64,000 nt of DNA from Mactromeris polynyma (taxonomy: Eukaryota; Mollusca; Bivalvia; Venerida; Mactridae): positions 4,216,001 through 4,280,000 of the forward strand of contig JASFXZ010000012.1 in assembly GCA_032209605.1 (NCBI GenBank), read 5' to 3'. Position numbers and translations under genes: made by a program. The notes beneath the pieces were generated by a model, which was given only the letters and a program-made list of their open reading frames with translations, was not told the origin of the DNA and searched no databases. Shown here in pieces: positions 49,790 through 61,618 of the stretch (its first letter is position 1; each line of letters starts with the position of its first letter).

Positions 49790-50235
49790 GCGATATGGCT
49801 GGTTATCGAACTTGGCTGAGATATTATAATTATGCCCACAAACATTTTCACCAAGTTTGGTAAATATCGGATGAAAACTCTTTGACTTAGAGAGCGGACA
49901 AGGCTAATTTGGCCAATTTCGGATAATTCAAGGGCCATAATTCCAAAGTGCCTGGGGCGATGTGACTGGTAATCGAACTTGGCCGAGATATTATGCCCAC
50001 AAACATTTTCACCAAGTTTGGTAAATATGGGATGAAAACTCTTTGACTTAGAGAGCGGACAAGGCTAATTTGGCCAATTTCGGATAATTCAAGGGCCATA
50101 ATTCCGAAGTGCCTGGGGCGATGTGGCTGGTTATCCAACTTGGCCGAGATATTATGCCCACAAACATTTCCACCAAGTTTGGTAAAGATCGGATGAAAAC
50201 TCTTTGACTTAGAGACCGGACAATATGTGGACGCC
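49790..50235 (+). repeat. Tandem repeat, 161-167 bp x ~2.8
   Basis: Units contain AACTTGGCCGAGATATTATG, TTTCACCAAGTTTGGTAAAT, TGACTTAGAGAGCGGACAAG and TTCAAGGGCCATAATTC. This is a well-represented type of repeat in bivalves. Minus-strand frames read through the units with repeated peptides, but no gene is implied. Confidence 0.9.
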
Positions 50236-52945
50236 ACCTGTACGCCATGGGTGTTTCCCGTATAAAAAGGGAGCTTCCATCAGAATACAAAGACAGATAC
50301 AATATATATCAGGCCTAGGAAAGTATATTTTTATCCCATCACCAATAAATGGAAACAAAAAGATGACGAAAATCTATAAATTAATTTAAAATGGCCTAAG
50401 AACACCCCATACTATAAAGTTGTAATACATCCTGTATATATAAATTAATGGTAAGCAAACTTCAATTAAAAGTTCAGCTGTTAGCCTCCTTGAAAATGAA
50501 TAAAATTTTATTTCATGTTTAAATAACAATTCATTCAATGTAATTCTTCAGTTTTAGTTTCATATTTGTCTGCTTAAGCATGTTACAACGACGTTTGATC
50601 CTTCTATTTACAATTTTATGATGAAGATACGCAGGAAAACAGACCTGTCAAAGAAAGAAATTGGAAGTTGCCTAAAGAAATATTAATTAATCAGTCCATT
50701 GTATGCGCTTGCAGTGCTCAGTAAAATGATCAATACATAATGCCTGGGTATTTTAAAACAAGCAGCCTCCAGAAATGTATTGAAATACAAGGAATTTGAC
50801 CAAAACTTGTACTCAGACGGACCTTAGCTTAAACCAAATGAAGGCAAATATGCAACTACATTTTCAAAAAAGTAAATCTGCATACATAAATATTAAGCAA
50901 ACTTAAACAATATTTGATGCATGTTTTTTCCCTCTTTCACTTGTCTTACTAAACTATGATTGGGTTATAATGATGTTAAAACAGAATACTTTACCATTGT
51001 TTGCGAAACTAGACACAAAAGATTATTATTATAGAAAGTTAAAATAGTGTCTACTTTTTTTAATTCGATAAGAACTTCAATCCTAGATCAATGTTCAATC
51101 TGGCCATCTTGGCCATATCATCAAACTCATGTTTAATGCGATAAACATGTACTAGCCTAGAGCTCTCTGAAGGACAAAGGATAAGGTGTCAACCACTCAG
51201 TCCAGAGCAAATAGGTTTGAATCTTGCTTAAAAAATAATCAAGTTTCCTTAAATTGTTCAAGGGCAAGAGGTTATAAACATACATTTGAGTTTATCTCAA
51301 ACTAAAGGCTCGAATTGGTTGGTTCAGAGAACAGTTTAAAAATTGACCAATGGCAAGGCTGCATTCTGAAACAGGTCACCAAACTCAGTTTTATAACCTT
51401 GTGCTCAGCAGACTCTAAGAGAGATTTAAATAAGAATTTCATGCTGTCATCACAATCAAGTGCTAACAAATTGGAATTGCCAAAAACAAATGACAAAGCT
51501 CCGAGCGGCCATAATAAAGGGGGAAATATCAAATTTATGCCTCACACATACTGGTATATTGCACACTAAACAAGAGCTTAATAAATTTCACATTGAACAT
51601 CCTGTAATAAAGTACACATAATGCAAGTAATGAGGAAATTCAGTCAATCGCAACAATTTATTGAGACTACAGTCAATGAACAATACCACTTTGACAAAGA
51701 ACATGTTTGACCTATCAGAAACTCACGAAGCGTATCTGACCAAAAAGTACATCCCTAAAATTGTTAGTTAGTTGCACAGCAGTCATTCTATAGAATTGGC
51801 ACCGACTCATATTTTGCGCTTCACCATGCAGGAATTTGTTTAGCCTGAATATCTAAAAATACTTCAGAAAAGCCTAAAAACATCACACAATTTGTGTGTC
51901 AGGGTACATCAATCACATTTCTTAAGAAGGCCTAAACTAAATAAAACTGCAGTCAGCAAATCAGATAGCAATCCACAAACAGCCATAAATCACAAACAGT
52001 AAATTATTTTTCAGATGTAAAAAAGAAAGTTAACCATTTATACTGTACTACATGTATACATGTTGCTTCACAGAAATAAAACTGCTGCACATAATTTGTG
52101 TACATAGTACCAATCTAGCCACATTTATATACACGTACAGATAATAACAAGTTGGACAAAAAACTGAGTTTTCATCAAAATCATGAATTTTGTAGATGCA
52201 CATCTTGGGTTATAGGTATCTCAAGCATTGTTCAAGTTATTGACTTAGACAAGCAACTTTATCTGATACCTACATGTGTATTTGTATACTCAATGTGTTT
52301 GACAGCATGATGACGAAACAAGAGATATACTATCAGAAACTTTACCTTGACCTTTGACTTTTAATGACTTCTAAACTACAGGGATCATCCACAGCCGATA
52401 AGCAATCACCCCAAGAAGTCTGACTGTCATGTGTCCAATCTTTCTCCAGTTATTGACCAGAATACCAATGGTCTATCAACAGACTGATCAACATTTGCAT
52501 ATAGCGTACCTCTCTTTTTCAAACAGGTCAATAAAAATATACAAATGGTACAACAATTGTATAGACTATAGATATCATGATCATACTCATAGGTAGTTAA
52601 TTGTGCATTCGTACATTATTAATGTATTGATTACTTCCAAAGGCTAAAGAAAGTAATGTGCTCTTATATCGACATTAATATTGATCAATTATTTGTGAAC
52701 ATATCTGGCTAGCGTAACACTGTATTAAAAATACATAATTATATAATGTAAGGAAAATTTGCCAATTTGTCTCAAAATAGCAAAATCAGTGATAAAATTG
52801 TATTTATAAGTTTATCAAATGAATACATTTTTCATCACATCAGGCATCCAACTTTTGAAAACCAGCATAGCCTAGATTATGATTATGTGCTAAGTCATTC
52901 ATAGCATCCATTCATAATAGCAGAAAGTAATTGTGTGTCATATAC
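50236..52945. other. Intron 1 adjoining exon 1, little recognised
   Basis: About 2.7 kb. A weak tRNA-like stretch at 51165-51240 (type II A-box-like and B-box-like words) may be an old SINE. Open frames on both strands at 51300-51570 show no motif. Confidence 0.4.
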
Positions 52946-53073
52946 CTCTTGTCTGGTTCCCTCTTAAATGCCCTTACAGACATTCCACGAGACATAGTTC
53001 GCTTGTCAGTTCGCAGCTCGACAACAGTAGAGTCCAGCAATTCCAGGGTAGGTTTATCACTATCAGCAGACAT
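52946..53073 (-). CDS. NT5C2: NT5C2-family cytosolic purine 5'-nucleotidase, coding exon 1 (start codon)
   Basis: The exon runs from the ATG at 53073 to a GT donor at 52945 (AAGAG|GTATAT) and codes 42 residues plus two bases of an Arg codon. The start is supported by an in-frame TAA twelve codons upstream and an A at -3. The first ~33 residues (MSADSDKPTLELLDST...) are not recognisable as family sequence. The last residues, FKREPDKR, lead directly into the conserved VFVNRSL of exon 2, as in animal NT5C2 proteins, where a basic stretch precedes that motif. The enzyme dephosphorylates IMP and GMP in the cytosol (family knowledge). A possible acceptor (CTGCAG at about 53122-53127) would make this the second exon of the mRNA and bring short upstream ATGs into the leader. 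An alternative is that other promoters use different first exons. Phase at the 3' border is 2. Confidence 0.8.
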
Positions 53074-53386
53074 GATGATACCTTTTCGAATAAAATAATA
53101 CTTCAATTATCATACTCATAGCATCTGCAGATGTCAAAGACACATGACACCAATGTAGCTCACATATTTATAATATAAAGACAAATATAAATTTGACAAT
53201 ACTGGCTTGTGATGATTAACCTTTGTTTACAGTACCATTATCCATGATCTTCATGAACAATAAAGCTGGTATGTTAAACAATGCCAGGACACTGAGAGCT
53301 GTCAGACAGTATCAAACATTCAAGATTAAATGCTAAAAAAGACGATTCTAACTGAATACACTACAATTGGCAGGGTAGTGCTTTAG
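53074..53386. other. Upstream of the NT5C2 start codon
   Basis: Contains a possible acceptor (CTGCAG, about 53122-53127). If transcribed from there, the leader has ATGCTATGA (a two-codon upstream frame) and a second upstream frame that overlaps the main ATG. Confidence 0.35.
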
Positions 53387-54062
53387 TGTTTAGTTTAGTG
53401 TTGTCGGGCAAGACGGCTGTCCGGTTAGCTAACTCAAGTCAGTAGAGGGTCATACTAGTGTTTAGTTTAGTGTTGTCGGGCAAGACAGCTGTCAGGTTAG
53501 CCATCTCAAGTCAATAGATGGTCATACTAGTGTTTAGTTTAGTGTTGTCGGGTAAGACGGCTGTCCAGATAGCTAACTCAAGTCAGTAGAGGGTCATACT
53601 AGTGTTTAGTTTAGTGTTGTCGGGTAAGACAGCTGTCCGGTTAGCTAACTCAAGTCAATAGATGGTCATACTAGTGTTTAGTTTAGTGTTGTCGGGTAAG
53701 ACGGCTGTCCGGTTAGCTAACTCAAGTCAGTAGAGCGTCATACTTGTGTTTAGTTTAGTGTTGTCGGGTAAGACGGCTGTCCGGTTAGCTAACTCAAGTC
53801 AGTAGAGGGTCATACTAGTGTTGAGTTTAGTGTTGTCGGGTAAGACGGCTGCCCGGTTAGCTAACTCAAGTCAGTAGAGGGTTATACTAGTGTTTAGTTT
53901 AGTGTTGTCGGGTAAGACGGCTGCCCGGTTAGCTAACTCAAGTCAGTAGAGGGTCATACTAGTGTTTAGGGGGTCATGGATTCGAGCCCCACATCAGGAG
54001 CATGCCTTTCCTTAATTTTCTTTAGGAGGTACTGATGGTGTTGTTACTCAAGTAACCCATTG
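53387..54062 (+). repeat. tRNA-Lys-like SINE with its A-box half in an 8-fold, 72-bp array
   Basis: Eight 72-bp units (TGTTTAGTTTAGTGTTGTCG, GG.AAGACGGCTG, CCGGTTAGCTAACTCAAGTC, AGTAGAGGGTCATACTAG) are followed by TGTTTAGGGGGTCATGGATT and CGAGCCCCACATCAGG, which is a good B box. The last unit and this end together read like a tRNA-Lys-derived head (GCCCGGTTAGCTAACTC ... GGATTCGAGCCCC), and a SINE body follows to about 54062. Each unit therefore carries the A-box arm, but only the last is joined to a B box. Confidence 0.85.
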
Positions 54063-54383
54063 ATCAGCAAAATATGAGTTACATAAGACAGAAATATATT
54101 TGTCACAGTTATACATTTAATAATCTTGTCCTGTCGGCCGTTTGTGAACATTAAAATAATGATTGCATGTGCCATGCACATAAGGCATGTTCCAATCTAC
54201 TGATATATACTGTCAAAGCTTAACTAATTCATTATTAAGGTTTAGAGAGATTATTTCTTTGTCTGATGTGTAGATCAAAGGAAGCAGTGAACATAATTTA
54301 AGACGGTTCACACATAATAGTTCACGAAATATCTACTAGGGATGGATATAATCCAAATAACAAATAAACCCATATTGGCCTAC

Positions 54384-54720
54384 CTTGTTCGTATCCACTA
54401 ATCAAGACGATTTTTATCACGCAATCACACCCCACCCTCTTGTTTCCTTGGCCCAGTTGGACAACCTATGTCGTCAGCGTTCGTATAATAATTAATATGC
54501 TTGTTTTGCAATATAATTTTTGTTTAATAGTTTGAATAAATGATGACAATAATGTATACAAAACTAAATTTACTCGATTTCTTATGAAAAATTCGACGTT
54601 TGTACGCTGAACTAATGTAAACAACACAGATATGTGTTACATTCAGATCTTTTTGTTTTCAATTCTACTTCCGCTTTCGCTTTGGCGTTTCGGCATTCCT
54701 TATGCTAATGAATGTGTATG
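54384..54720 (-). promoter_or_regulatory. Candidate NT5C2 promoter and 5' UTR exon region
   Basis: About 1.3 kb upstream of the start codon there is a donor-like site on the minus strand (GAACAAG|GTAGGC at 54383/54384). Upstream of it, at 54660-54700, is a locally CpG-richer stretch containing ACTTCCG (an ETS-type core) and CTTTCGCTTTGGCG. A leader exon here could splice to the acceptor-like CTGCAG near 53127. All of this is inference; no TATA box or initiator was identified. Confidence 0.25.
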
Positions 54721-55265
54721 GGTTATGTCATCCGTAATCATGCATGGCTAAAATATCATACAAATAAACTTTATCTTCCTGTACCATTTATATCCTTACC
54801 AGCTGATTCGTTAATTTTGTAGGGCATATTATGTCTGTATCCGAAATATTTGTCCGAAATTAAAGCAAGTATGTATCGTAAGTGGTACTGTATCTAAAGA
54901 GTTAACATTGGTTTAAAGTTTCACACTATTTTGAACAGACTGCAAACGATGTTTTATTTTAAGTGTCATCACTATATCGGAAGAATAAGTGAGACATTTT
55001 ACCAGACCTCTAGTCAATGCATGGCTGTGACGTTTGCTTTAAAAATTAGAACTTAGTTGTTCCACGTTGTAGATAGCAGCATGTTTTTTTGCCTGGTCGA
55101 AAAACTAAAGACATTGAGTAATGCGGGTTAGAATTCATGGGTGGCACATAATTTATAGAAAATATATCAATTTTTTTAAGACCTATTCTAAATAAAGCGG
55201 TAATATGAACTGCCTCTCATTATCATACCACGTGAAAATGTTTATTCTTTCTTTTATATACAGTG
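54721..55265. other. Upstream intergenic sequence, nothing recognised
   Basis: AT-rich, no clear features. Confidence 0.35.
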
Positions 55266-55270
55266 CACTC

Positions 55271-55430
55271 TAGAGAGAGAGGGGGGGGGGGGGGGGGGGG
55301 GGGGTGGACCCCCCTGAAATTATGGCAAAACAGTTTTTTCTCTCTAAATTTTAATTAAAATCCTGTATCCCTTATACTGTAAGACCTGGACCCCCTGACG
55401 AAAATTGAAGGATCCGCGCTTGTACAAAGT
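55271..55430 (+). repeat. GA/G tract and possible hAT-element end
   Basis: TAGAGAGAGA is followed by 24 uninterrupted G at 55281-55304. Downstream, AAGGATCCGCGCTTGTAC resembles the right end of a hAT element (inverse of CAAGCGCGGATCC). No left end was identified. Confidence 0.5.
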
Positions 55431-55880
55431 TGTGAGTTTTAACTTTTAGGTGTTGTACTAGATGGCAGGTTACTCTGTAAGTAGTGACCTGAAGGCGTCC
55501 AGTGTAGGAGCTGACACGCTAGTAAGCAGGAGGTTCCAGTCATGTACTGTCCCAAAAAGTGGGAATTGACATGCAGAATGATTCTGGAAGTGGGGAATTA
55601 ACATCTCCCACTGTGGGGGCTTAGACAAAATGTTGTTAGCTCTAGGGTTGGGAATTAGAACCTAAAACAGACCAATTGTCTATTAAATTCCCCCACACTC
55701 TAGGGCGAACAATTGCAAAAATTATTAATCATGTGCGGACCTACTGCGATGCATAGATAATAAATGTACTGCTTTTGGTAAAGGGTTGATCCATTGAGTA
55801 GATGGTAAAAACCAATTTATGTTGATGGCAGTTAGTTATGTAAAGTTCAACTTTAGTCCATATTCTATTACTGTTTTCAG
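55431..55880. other. Intergenic or intron sequence before the candidate exon
   Basis: No repeat recognised. ACTCTGTAAGTAG near 55470 is donor-like but unsupported. Confidence 0.35.
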
Positions 55881-56070
55881 TAGCTGCTTTTATTGTGTCA
55901 CAAAATTGTTGTTGTGGTGAAAGCTTTGCTACTTACAAAAGTCACACAGCCAGCTCTGAAAAGTAAACAGCAGAAGCCCTCCTTCATGATATGCCTTTTA
56001 TTCCACTCAACCAATGTAGTGGAATGACTTGAAGAAAGGCCTGATTCTAAAATCAGTCAGAATGGAAGAG
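55881..56070 (+). CDS. Candidate first coding exon of an unidentified plus-strand gene
   Basis: A good acceptor (TTACTGTTTTCAG, ending 55880) is followed by 181 bases with stops and then ATGGAAGAG|GTGAGT, an ATG with A at -3 and G at +4 immediately before a consensus donor. An in-frame TAG lies about 14 codons upstream of the ATG. This is the layout of a 5' UTR exon ending in three codons (Met-Glu-Glu). Only 9 coding bases (56062-56070) are implied, so the product cannot be named and I found no convincing next exon. If real, the gene is divergent from NT5C2. It may equally be chance. Confidence 0.3.
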
Positions 56071-59000
56071 GTGAGTTTGGTTATAGATTCTTGTGTCAAT
56101 TTGTCCATATGGACACTGAACTTACGGCTTTCAAACTTTGAAAGTGATTAAGTCTTAGTGAATGAGGTGAATCTGCTTGAGACGTATCACATTCAATTGA
56201 TGGCAAGTCCAGGGTCTAAGATTATAAAACTTAAGAAAAGAATTCCTGCTCAAATTCATTTTCAAGTTTTTTCATTATTATGTATGGTACATTTGTTCTA
56301 TGTTTATGACTTTGTGTAAATATTCAAATTAATTGTATAACATGCATAATACAGTGTAATCAATTCCTAAGGATTATTACAATTAATGTAAGAAAATGAG
56401 ATACATGTATAAGCTTGAAAACCAGTCTCAGACCAGTCTCAAGTTGGATAACCTCGAATGTAAGGTTGGGAAATCTAGACAGTATAACTTACATTTTGAT
56501 TATCATGATTAGAACTTCGAGGCATTGTTATCCAAGGTCACATTTAATTTCGTTGTTTCAGTGTACAATGACAAAACCCTGCTAAAAATGACGTGTGGAT
56601 TTGTACTTCTAGTCGATTGTTTTACCACGAATCGTCTTGTGAGTATCGCACAGTCTATATTCTTGCTTTTCAATGTAGAATTTATTTGCGTCTAAAAATC
56701 TTAAACAATCGAAGAAATCTAAAAATATCAACCTACCTATCTGTTTTAAATTTTATGGTAATGGATATTTCGAGCAAACAATTCTTTAAAAACGGCCGTA
56801 ATTTATTATAAGTACAACAGAATCAGGAGAATCATTTTTCCATTGCCTTAATTTGTCTCCACGAGAAGTCATTTGCATCCAGTGACTCGGTAATGTGCAT
56901 TCTCATACACATTGTCTCCCATTTCTTTTGATTTCGTATACACTCACTGGTTATTTCCCTTTGTGAAGAAAATCCTTATATGGTGTTTATTTAGTAGTAT
57001 GTTTAGTTTCATCATGTGAAATCCTCATCTCTACTTGCATAAAATTTGTTACAATTTGGTAAAATTTGAAAATCTTCATTTCTACTTAAAAGAAAGCTAG
57101 TCAATATTTGGTAAATTTGGTAAAAATTGCGATTGGGAATGAATGTCCTTCATTCTGTTTACAAATATTTTCTAAAATTAGTTATCAGGATATAACCTGT
57201 TTAAGACACGTTATTATAACTATTTGGTTTCAAATCCTTAAAATTATGACGTTTTTCTGATACTTAAGTGGAGATGACGAAATTCTGTAAATCCGGCTCT
57301 GAACAAACAACAAACCGGTACCTGTATGTGGGAGTTTGCATTGATTGCAGGTGTAGACTGTCTTTTGTCAACAGTATTAACTCAGGTAAATAGTCACTTT
57401 GTTGCTCCAGGATTTAATTGTCTGTAAACAGTCTCGCTGATATACAACACCTTCATTATGAGACCTGTTTAAGATGTCCTAATACTAGTATATCGCTTTG
57501 GTAGTTTAGTCCAACCCTTCTCTATACAGTTATTCAAAATTTCATTCAAATTTTGGGAGTGTTGTGTAAAAAGAGGCCATGCGACACCCAGGTAAATAAA
57601 TATTGAAAAGTAGAAATCCTGTTTACCTATGACCACAAAGCTTAGACACTTGTTATTTAAGCCCCTTTTTTCAATAACCAATGATATTCAGTTAAATATC
57701 CTGTTCTTATCACCTGTACTCCTCATTAAAAAAACCAATTCCTTTCAATAAGAAATCTGGCCCTTAAATAAGATTCAGTTTGCACAGAAATCTTGTCCCT
57801 TATTTAAAAGAATCTGAATTTCAGTTCAAACTTCAGAGGCTTACTCTGTGTTGGTCTTGTCCAGTGGTGTATTCCATCCATTCAATCTCATGCCCCTTGT
57901 TGATCCCTTAGGTTCTCTATGGCTGTTTTTGAGGGTCAGTCAGATAATTCCTTACTTCCCCATTCCCATAGAGTTTTGCCCTTTCGCCTCCTCAATCCCT
58001 TATGTTTCGTAGACTGGTGTTTACCTGGGATCTGTGTGGAGGCATTGTCTCGTGTATGTGTCTTTCTCGTAAATATTCGAGTCAAGAAACTCCAAACATT
58101 TTGTAAACAAAAAGGTGTGCATATTTTAGGAACAGTTCAGCTTTCTAAATGTACTTCAATTTTGAAAGGTTATTTTGCTTACATTTTCAAACAAAATTCT
58201 GAAATGTTACTTTTAGTCGGTTACACCTGCCACTTAAAATTGTAAAAGTTTTAACCTTATTTACGACTCCTAGCAACAGGATGCACCGAGCAAAAAGCAT
58301 AATTGCAAACATTTGACTCTTCACTTGATAACAAATGCAAATTTATTCAAAGGTTTTCTAGTTTAAATGATTTCTTATTTATCTGGGTTAAATTTGATCA
58401 GATTATTTTCAGTGCATGATAGCTAGGGAGTGAAAATGAAATTGTCGCTGATTTGACACGGGGAATTCAACTAGTTACGAATAGACAACATGGGGTGAAG
58501 AGTAGCGTACACTCGCATACCCACGGCTCCCTGTTTCCGTTACTTCTGATTTATCATTCATGAATATGAAAAGTGTTAACCAGATGCAAAGCTGTGAGTT
58601 AATAGGCAAAGCAACACTTCATTTACCTTGATGAATGGGGCTCGGATGATTCATAACCGATCTGTTGTCATGTGAAAAACTCAAGATTGTTTATATAATA
58701 CTTAGTGTATAAAATTTTCAGATTTTAATATTTAAATACGCTCAGGTGCCTATAAGTTTGTTTGAGTTAGTTAACCAAGGCATATGAAATTGAAAAAAAA
58801 AGTATTTTGAAATAACAGGAAATCGTCCCAACTGTTGACATCACTTGAAGTTACAGGTGTCTTCCTACCATGACCAAAGGTGTTTGGCTCATCTGTTTTA
58901 TAAATAAACACATCCTGATATGTTATAAAAATCTTTCCATTAATTTAGCGCCCCTTTCTTACTGTAATACATATATTTATTGACTTGGCAGCTGAGTCAA

Positions 59001-59146
59001 GCTATGACCATGATTCATAATGAAGTATTTTGACTCAGGTCACTGCCGTAAAAGCTATACCAGATGGAATGGTTCTCTACTGTTAGTTTGAATGAAGAAT
59101 TTCAAACAAAATCACATTGTACCAGTCTACCAATCATAGATATATG
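56071..59146. other. About 3 kb without a supported gene
   Basis: A 108-codon plus-strand frame at 57919-58245 has no recognisable motif or plausible exon borders. On the minus strand, ATGCCTCCACACAGATCCCA|G-GTAAAC near 58040 looks like a tiny first exon but is unsupported. Confidence 0.35.
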
Positions 59147-59340
59147 CAGTAAAACCTCAATAATAAGACCACCCTTGGGACCCCAGAAAACTGGTCTTCT
59201 TATTGAGGTGGTCTTAATATTGAGGTTGAATAACGAGCAAAACAGTGAAAATGACTTGAAAAGTGTGGTCTTAATTTTGAGTCGGTCTTAATCTTGAGGT
59301 GGTTTTAATCTTGAGGTTGTTTTTAAGTGAGGTTTTACTG
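59147..59340 (+). mobile_element. MITE family 1, 194 bp
   Basis: Starts CAGTAAAACCTCAATAATAA and ends GTGAGGTTTTACTG, with GAGGTGGT.TTAAT.TTGAGGT repeated inside. Confidence 0.85.
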
Positions 59341-59458
59341 TTATTTTCTGTCAAATTATTTTTAGACAGCAAAGTGCATAATTCTGGTTTCTGTTACTGA
59401 ATGGGGCCACATGTTTTCTGATTGATAATTGCCAGTAAGACTTTCAGTGGCATTTTTA

Positions 59459-59700
59459 ATTCCATGTGTTTGTGTCTATTTAATTCTGTGTTTGTGTCTA
59501 TTTAATTCCATGTGTTTGTGTCTATTTAATTCTGTGTTTGTGTCTATTTAATTCCATGTGTTTGTGTCTATTTAATTCCGTATGTTTTTGTCTATTTAAT
59601 TACATGTGTTTGTGTTTATTTAATTCCATGTGTTTGTGTCTATTTAATTCCATGTGTTTGTGTCTATTTAATTCCATGTGTTTGTGTCTATTTAATTCCG
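59459..59700 (+). repeat. 22-24-bp minisatellite, about 10 units
   Basis: The unit is TTCCATGTGTTTGTGTCTAT plus TTAA, with some TTCTGTG units two bases shorter. The 24-bp length keeps a plus frame open (MCLCLFNS repeated), which explains the frame at 59538-59768. Confidence 0.95.
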
Positions 59701-60635
59701 TGGTGACACAAATAAAAATATCTTGGGTGAGTTTCTTGTGTAAAAACTGTATTGCTTTTGGGAATTAAAAAATGTTTTTGTCGGATATCTTCAGATTCGT
59801 ACTCATGTACAGTTATCTTGATCTTAACCAAAAACGACCTGTTTGTGAAATTGGTCCTCAGATTTGTTTGAAATTTCTTCAAAGCCTCCCAAAGGTCTAA
59901 TATTAAAGGGTTCTAAACCTAACAAAAGGTTTGTTATTACTTGTTAATTGAAAAATAAAATGGAAACTTATGAGCAAACATTGGGCAGTTTTTGATACAT
60001 ACGCCTTGTGAATGCTGTTAGTGTTCTTGTTATTAGAAGAAGGTTAATTTTTAGTAGGAAAATTGATAGGGGACCAATTTCAGCGGCCACTTCACAGTCT
60101 GGTGACAATTCCTGTACAAATATTTGTATTTCCCGTCAAGATGATGGTTTCGACATTTATAACATAAAATAAGAAGAGGCAATTTAATTTTCATAAACTT
60201 TTGAACACACAATACAAATTGGTCTTAGGGGCCAGGTAAACACTGGGAAGGGTCCCTGACCTCTAAGAGGACCTTTGCTCAGTTGTAAACCAACCAGAAT
60301 GTGAATATGTTCAGTGAGTAAATAGATTTATTCAAACACTGCCCCTTACTTGAGAACAATCGAGTTCCTTAATCTAATAATCCTCATAGGTGTGAAATGT
60401 CAAGAGCTCTTTTGTTTGGAGGAGATGACAGCCAATTGTTCTTTGAATCTTCAGTGTGGAGGTATAAATCTCCACTGTTGTGCTTATTTTCTTAGTGTGA
60501 AAGCAGATAAACCCCAATTGATTTTAGATTTTGGTGGCTTTTGAACCTTTGTACTAATCAGAATGAACAAAATTTGACAAAATGGGGAAGGATCATTAAT
60601 TGTGTATACAATACATCTATGCATACAGCGTAGTG
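59701..60635. other. No supported gene
   Basis: 60389-60455 (after CCTCATAG, ending GTGTGGAG|GTATAA) could be a short plus-strand exon reading SRALLFGGDDSQLFFESSVW, but two frames are open and the splice sites are weak. Confidence 0.3.
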
Positions 60636-60790
60636 CCCATCCAGTTACCTTAGTAGGTAGAGCACTAGACTGCCAATAGGTCTGTGAAATTTTATTTCTA
60701 ACTAAAAAACAAACAAATTAAGTAATGCCTCAGTTACTTGAAGCTCCTGGCATTTGAACTTCCCACAGGCCAATCTGGCCGCCATAGGCC
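60636..60790 (+). repeat. Possible tRNA-like SINE
   Basis: CAGTTACCTTAGTAGGTAGA followed by GCACTAGACTG looks like a tRNA A box and anticodon stem. No good B box follows. Confidence 0.4.
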
Positions 60791-61429
60791 TGTATGGTTC
60801 TCCAAGTTCTATGGGCTAGGGACGACTGGTAGGCCTCATCTGACTAAGGCATGAAAGTTGTGCATGCTCAACCATTCACAGGCTATATGGCTCTATGGGT
60901 CCAAAAATACTTGATAATTTGTGCAGACCCATTTAATGCTTTCAAGAGTTTGACCCTTATGGGCTTACAAACTGCCCGCAAGCTTGTAATCTAAGCATTA
61001 AACAACAAGACTGAAATAAACAGCAACATCATCAGCTGAAAAGTCAATTTAAGTATTTAACAAAATTCCCCAAAAAATGTTTGTTTCAGAGTTATATTTT
61101 ATGTTTTGCTGTGTTTAACCAAAGAATAGCAGTCGATGAACTAAAGAAGTATGTGGTATGACCAAATAGTGTTATTCAAATATAGTGATTTGATAATTGG
61201 TGTTTTCTTGTATGTTTAATCTGGGTTAATTGACTGATCACATGATGACGCCATGTTATCAACAATGAATCTTATATTATAATATTACTGGTCAGCCTGT
61301 TTGATTAAGTATAGATAGTGTTTTGGTTTTGTTTGCAAATGGCGACAGCTCGTGTTGTAATTTATTTAAAGGATTTCAAGGTTAGTTAATGATTGAAAAT
61401 ATGAACGTAGGGGACTACTTAAAGATCTA
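60791..61429. other. No supported gene
   Basis: ATGGCGACAGCTCGTGTTGT at 61339 opens a 14-codon frame ending at AAG|GTTAGT (61380), which could be a small first exon but lacks any further support. Confidence 0.3.
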
Positions 61430-61618
61430 CAGTCAAACCTGTCTGTAAAGTCTACCCATGGGAACAGCAAAATGTGGTCTTTGTTTACAGGTGGTCTCTA
61501 TTAACAGATTAAATACCATTGAAAATGGTCTGATGGGAGATAAAATTGGTGGTCTTTGCACACAGGTTTTGCAATAGTGGTCTTTGTTTGCAGGTGGTCT
61601 TTAACACAGGTTTGACTG
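61430..61618 (-). mobile_element. MITE family 2, inverted copy
   Basis: 189 bp; ends CAGTCAAACCTGTCT and ACACAGGTTTGACTG; TA on both sides (61428-61429, 61619-61620). It is the reverse orientation of 33446-33636, and the pair are closely similar. Confidence 0.88.

Noticed and set aside
57919..58245. 108-codon plus-strand gene
   Set aside because: No recognised motif, no family, no convincing splice sites and ordinary composition.
59538..59768. 76-codon frame with repeated MCLCLFNS
   Set aside because: It is the 24-bp minisatellite read in frame. No borders or homology support a gene.
60389..60455. Short coding exon (reading SRALLFGGDD...)
   Set aside because: The phase does not fit the candidate exon at 55881-56070, both splice sites are weak and a second frame is also open.
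61339..61380. First exon starting MATARVVIYLKDFK
   Set aside because: The context before the ATG is only moderate, the frame is very short and nothing downstream continues it.
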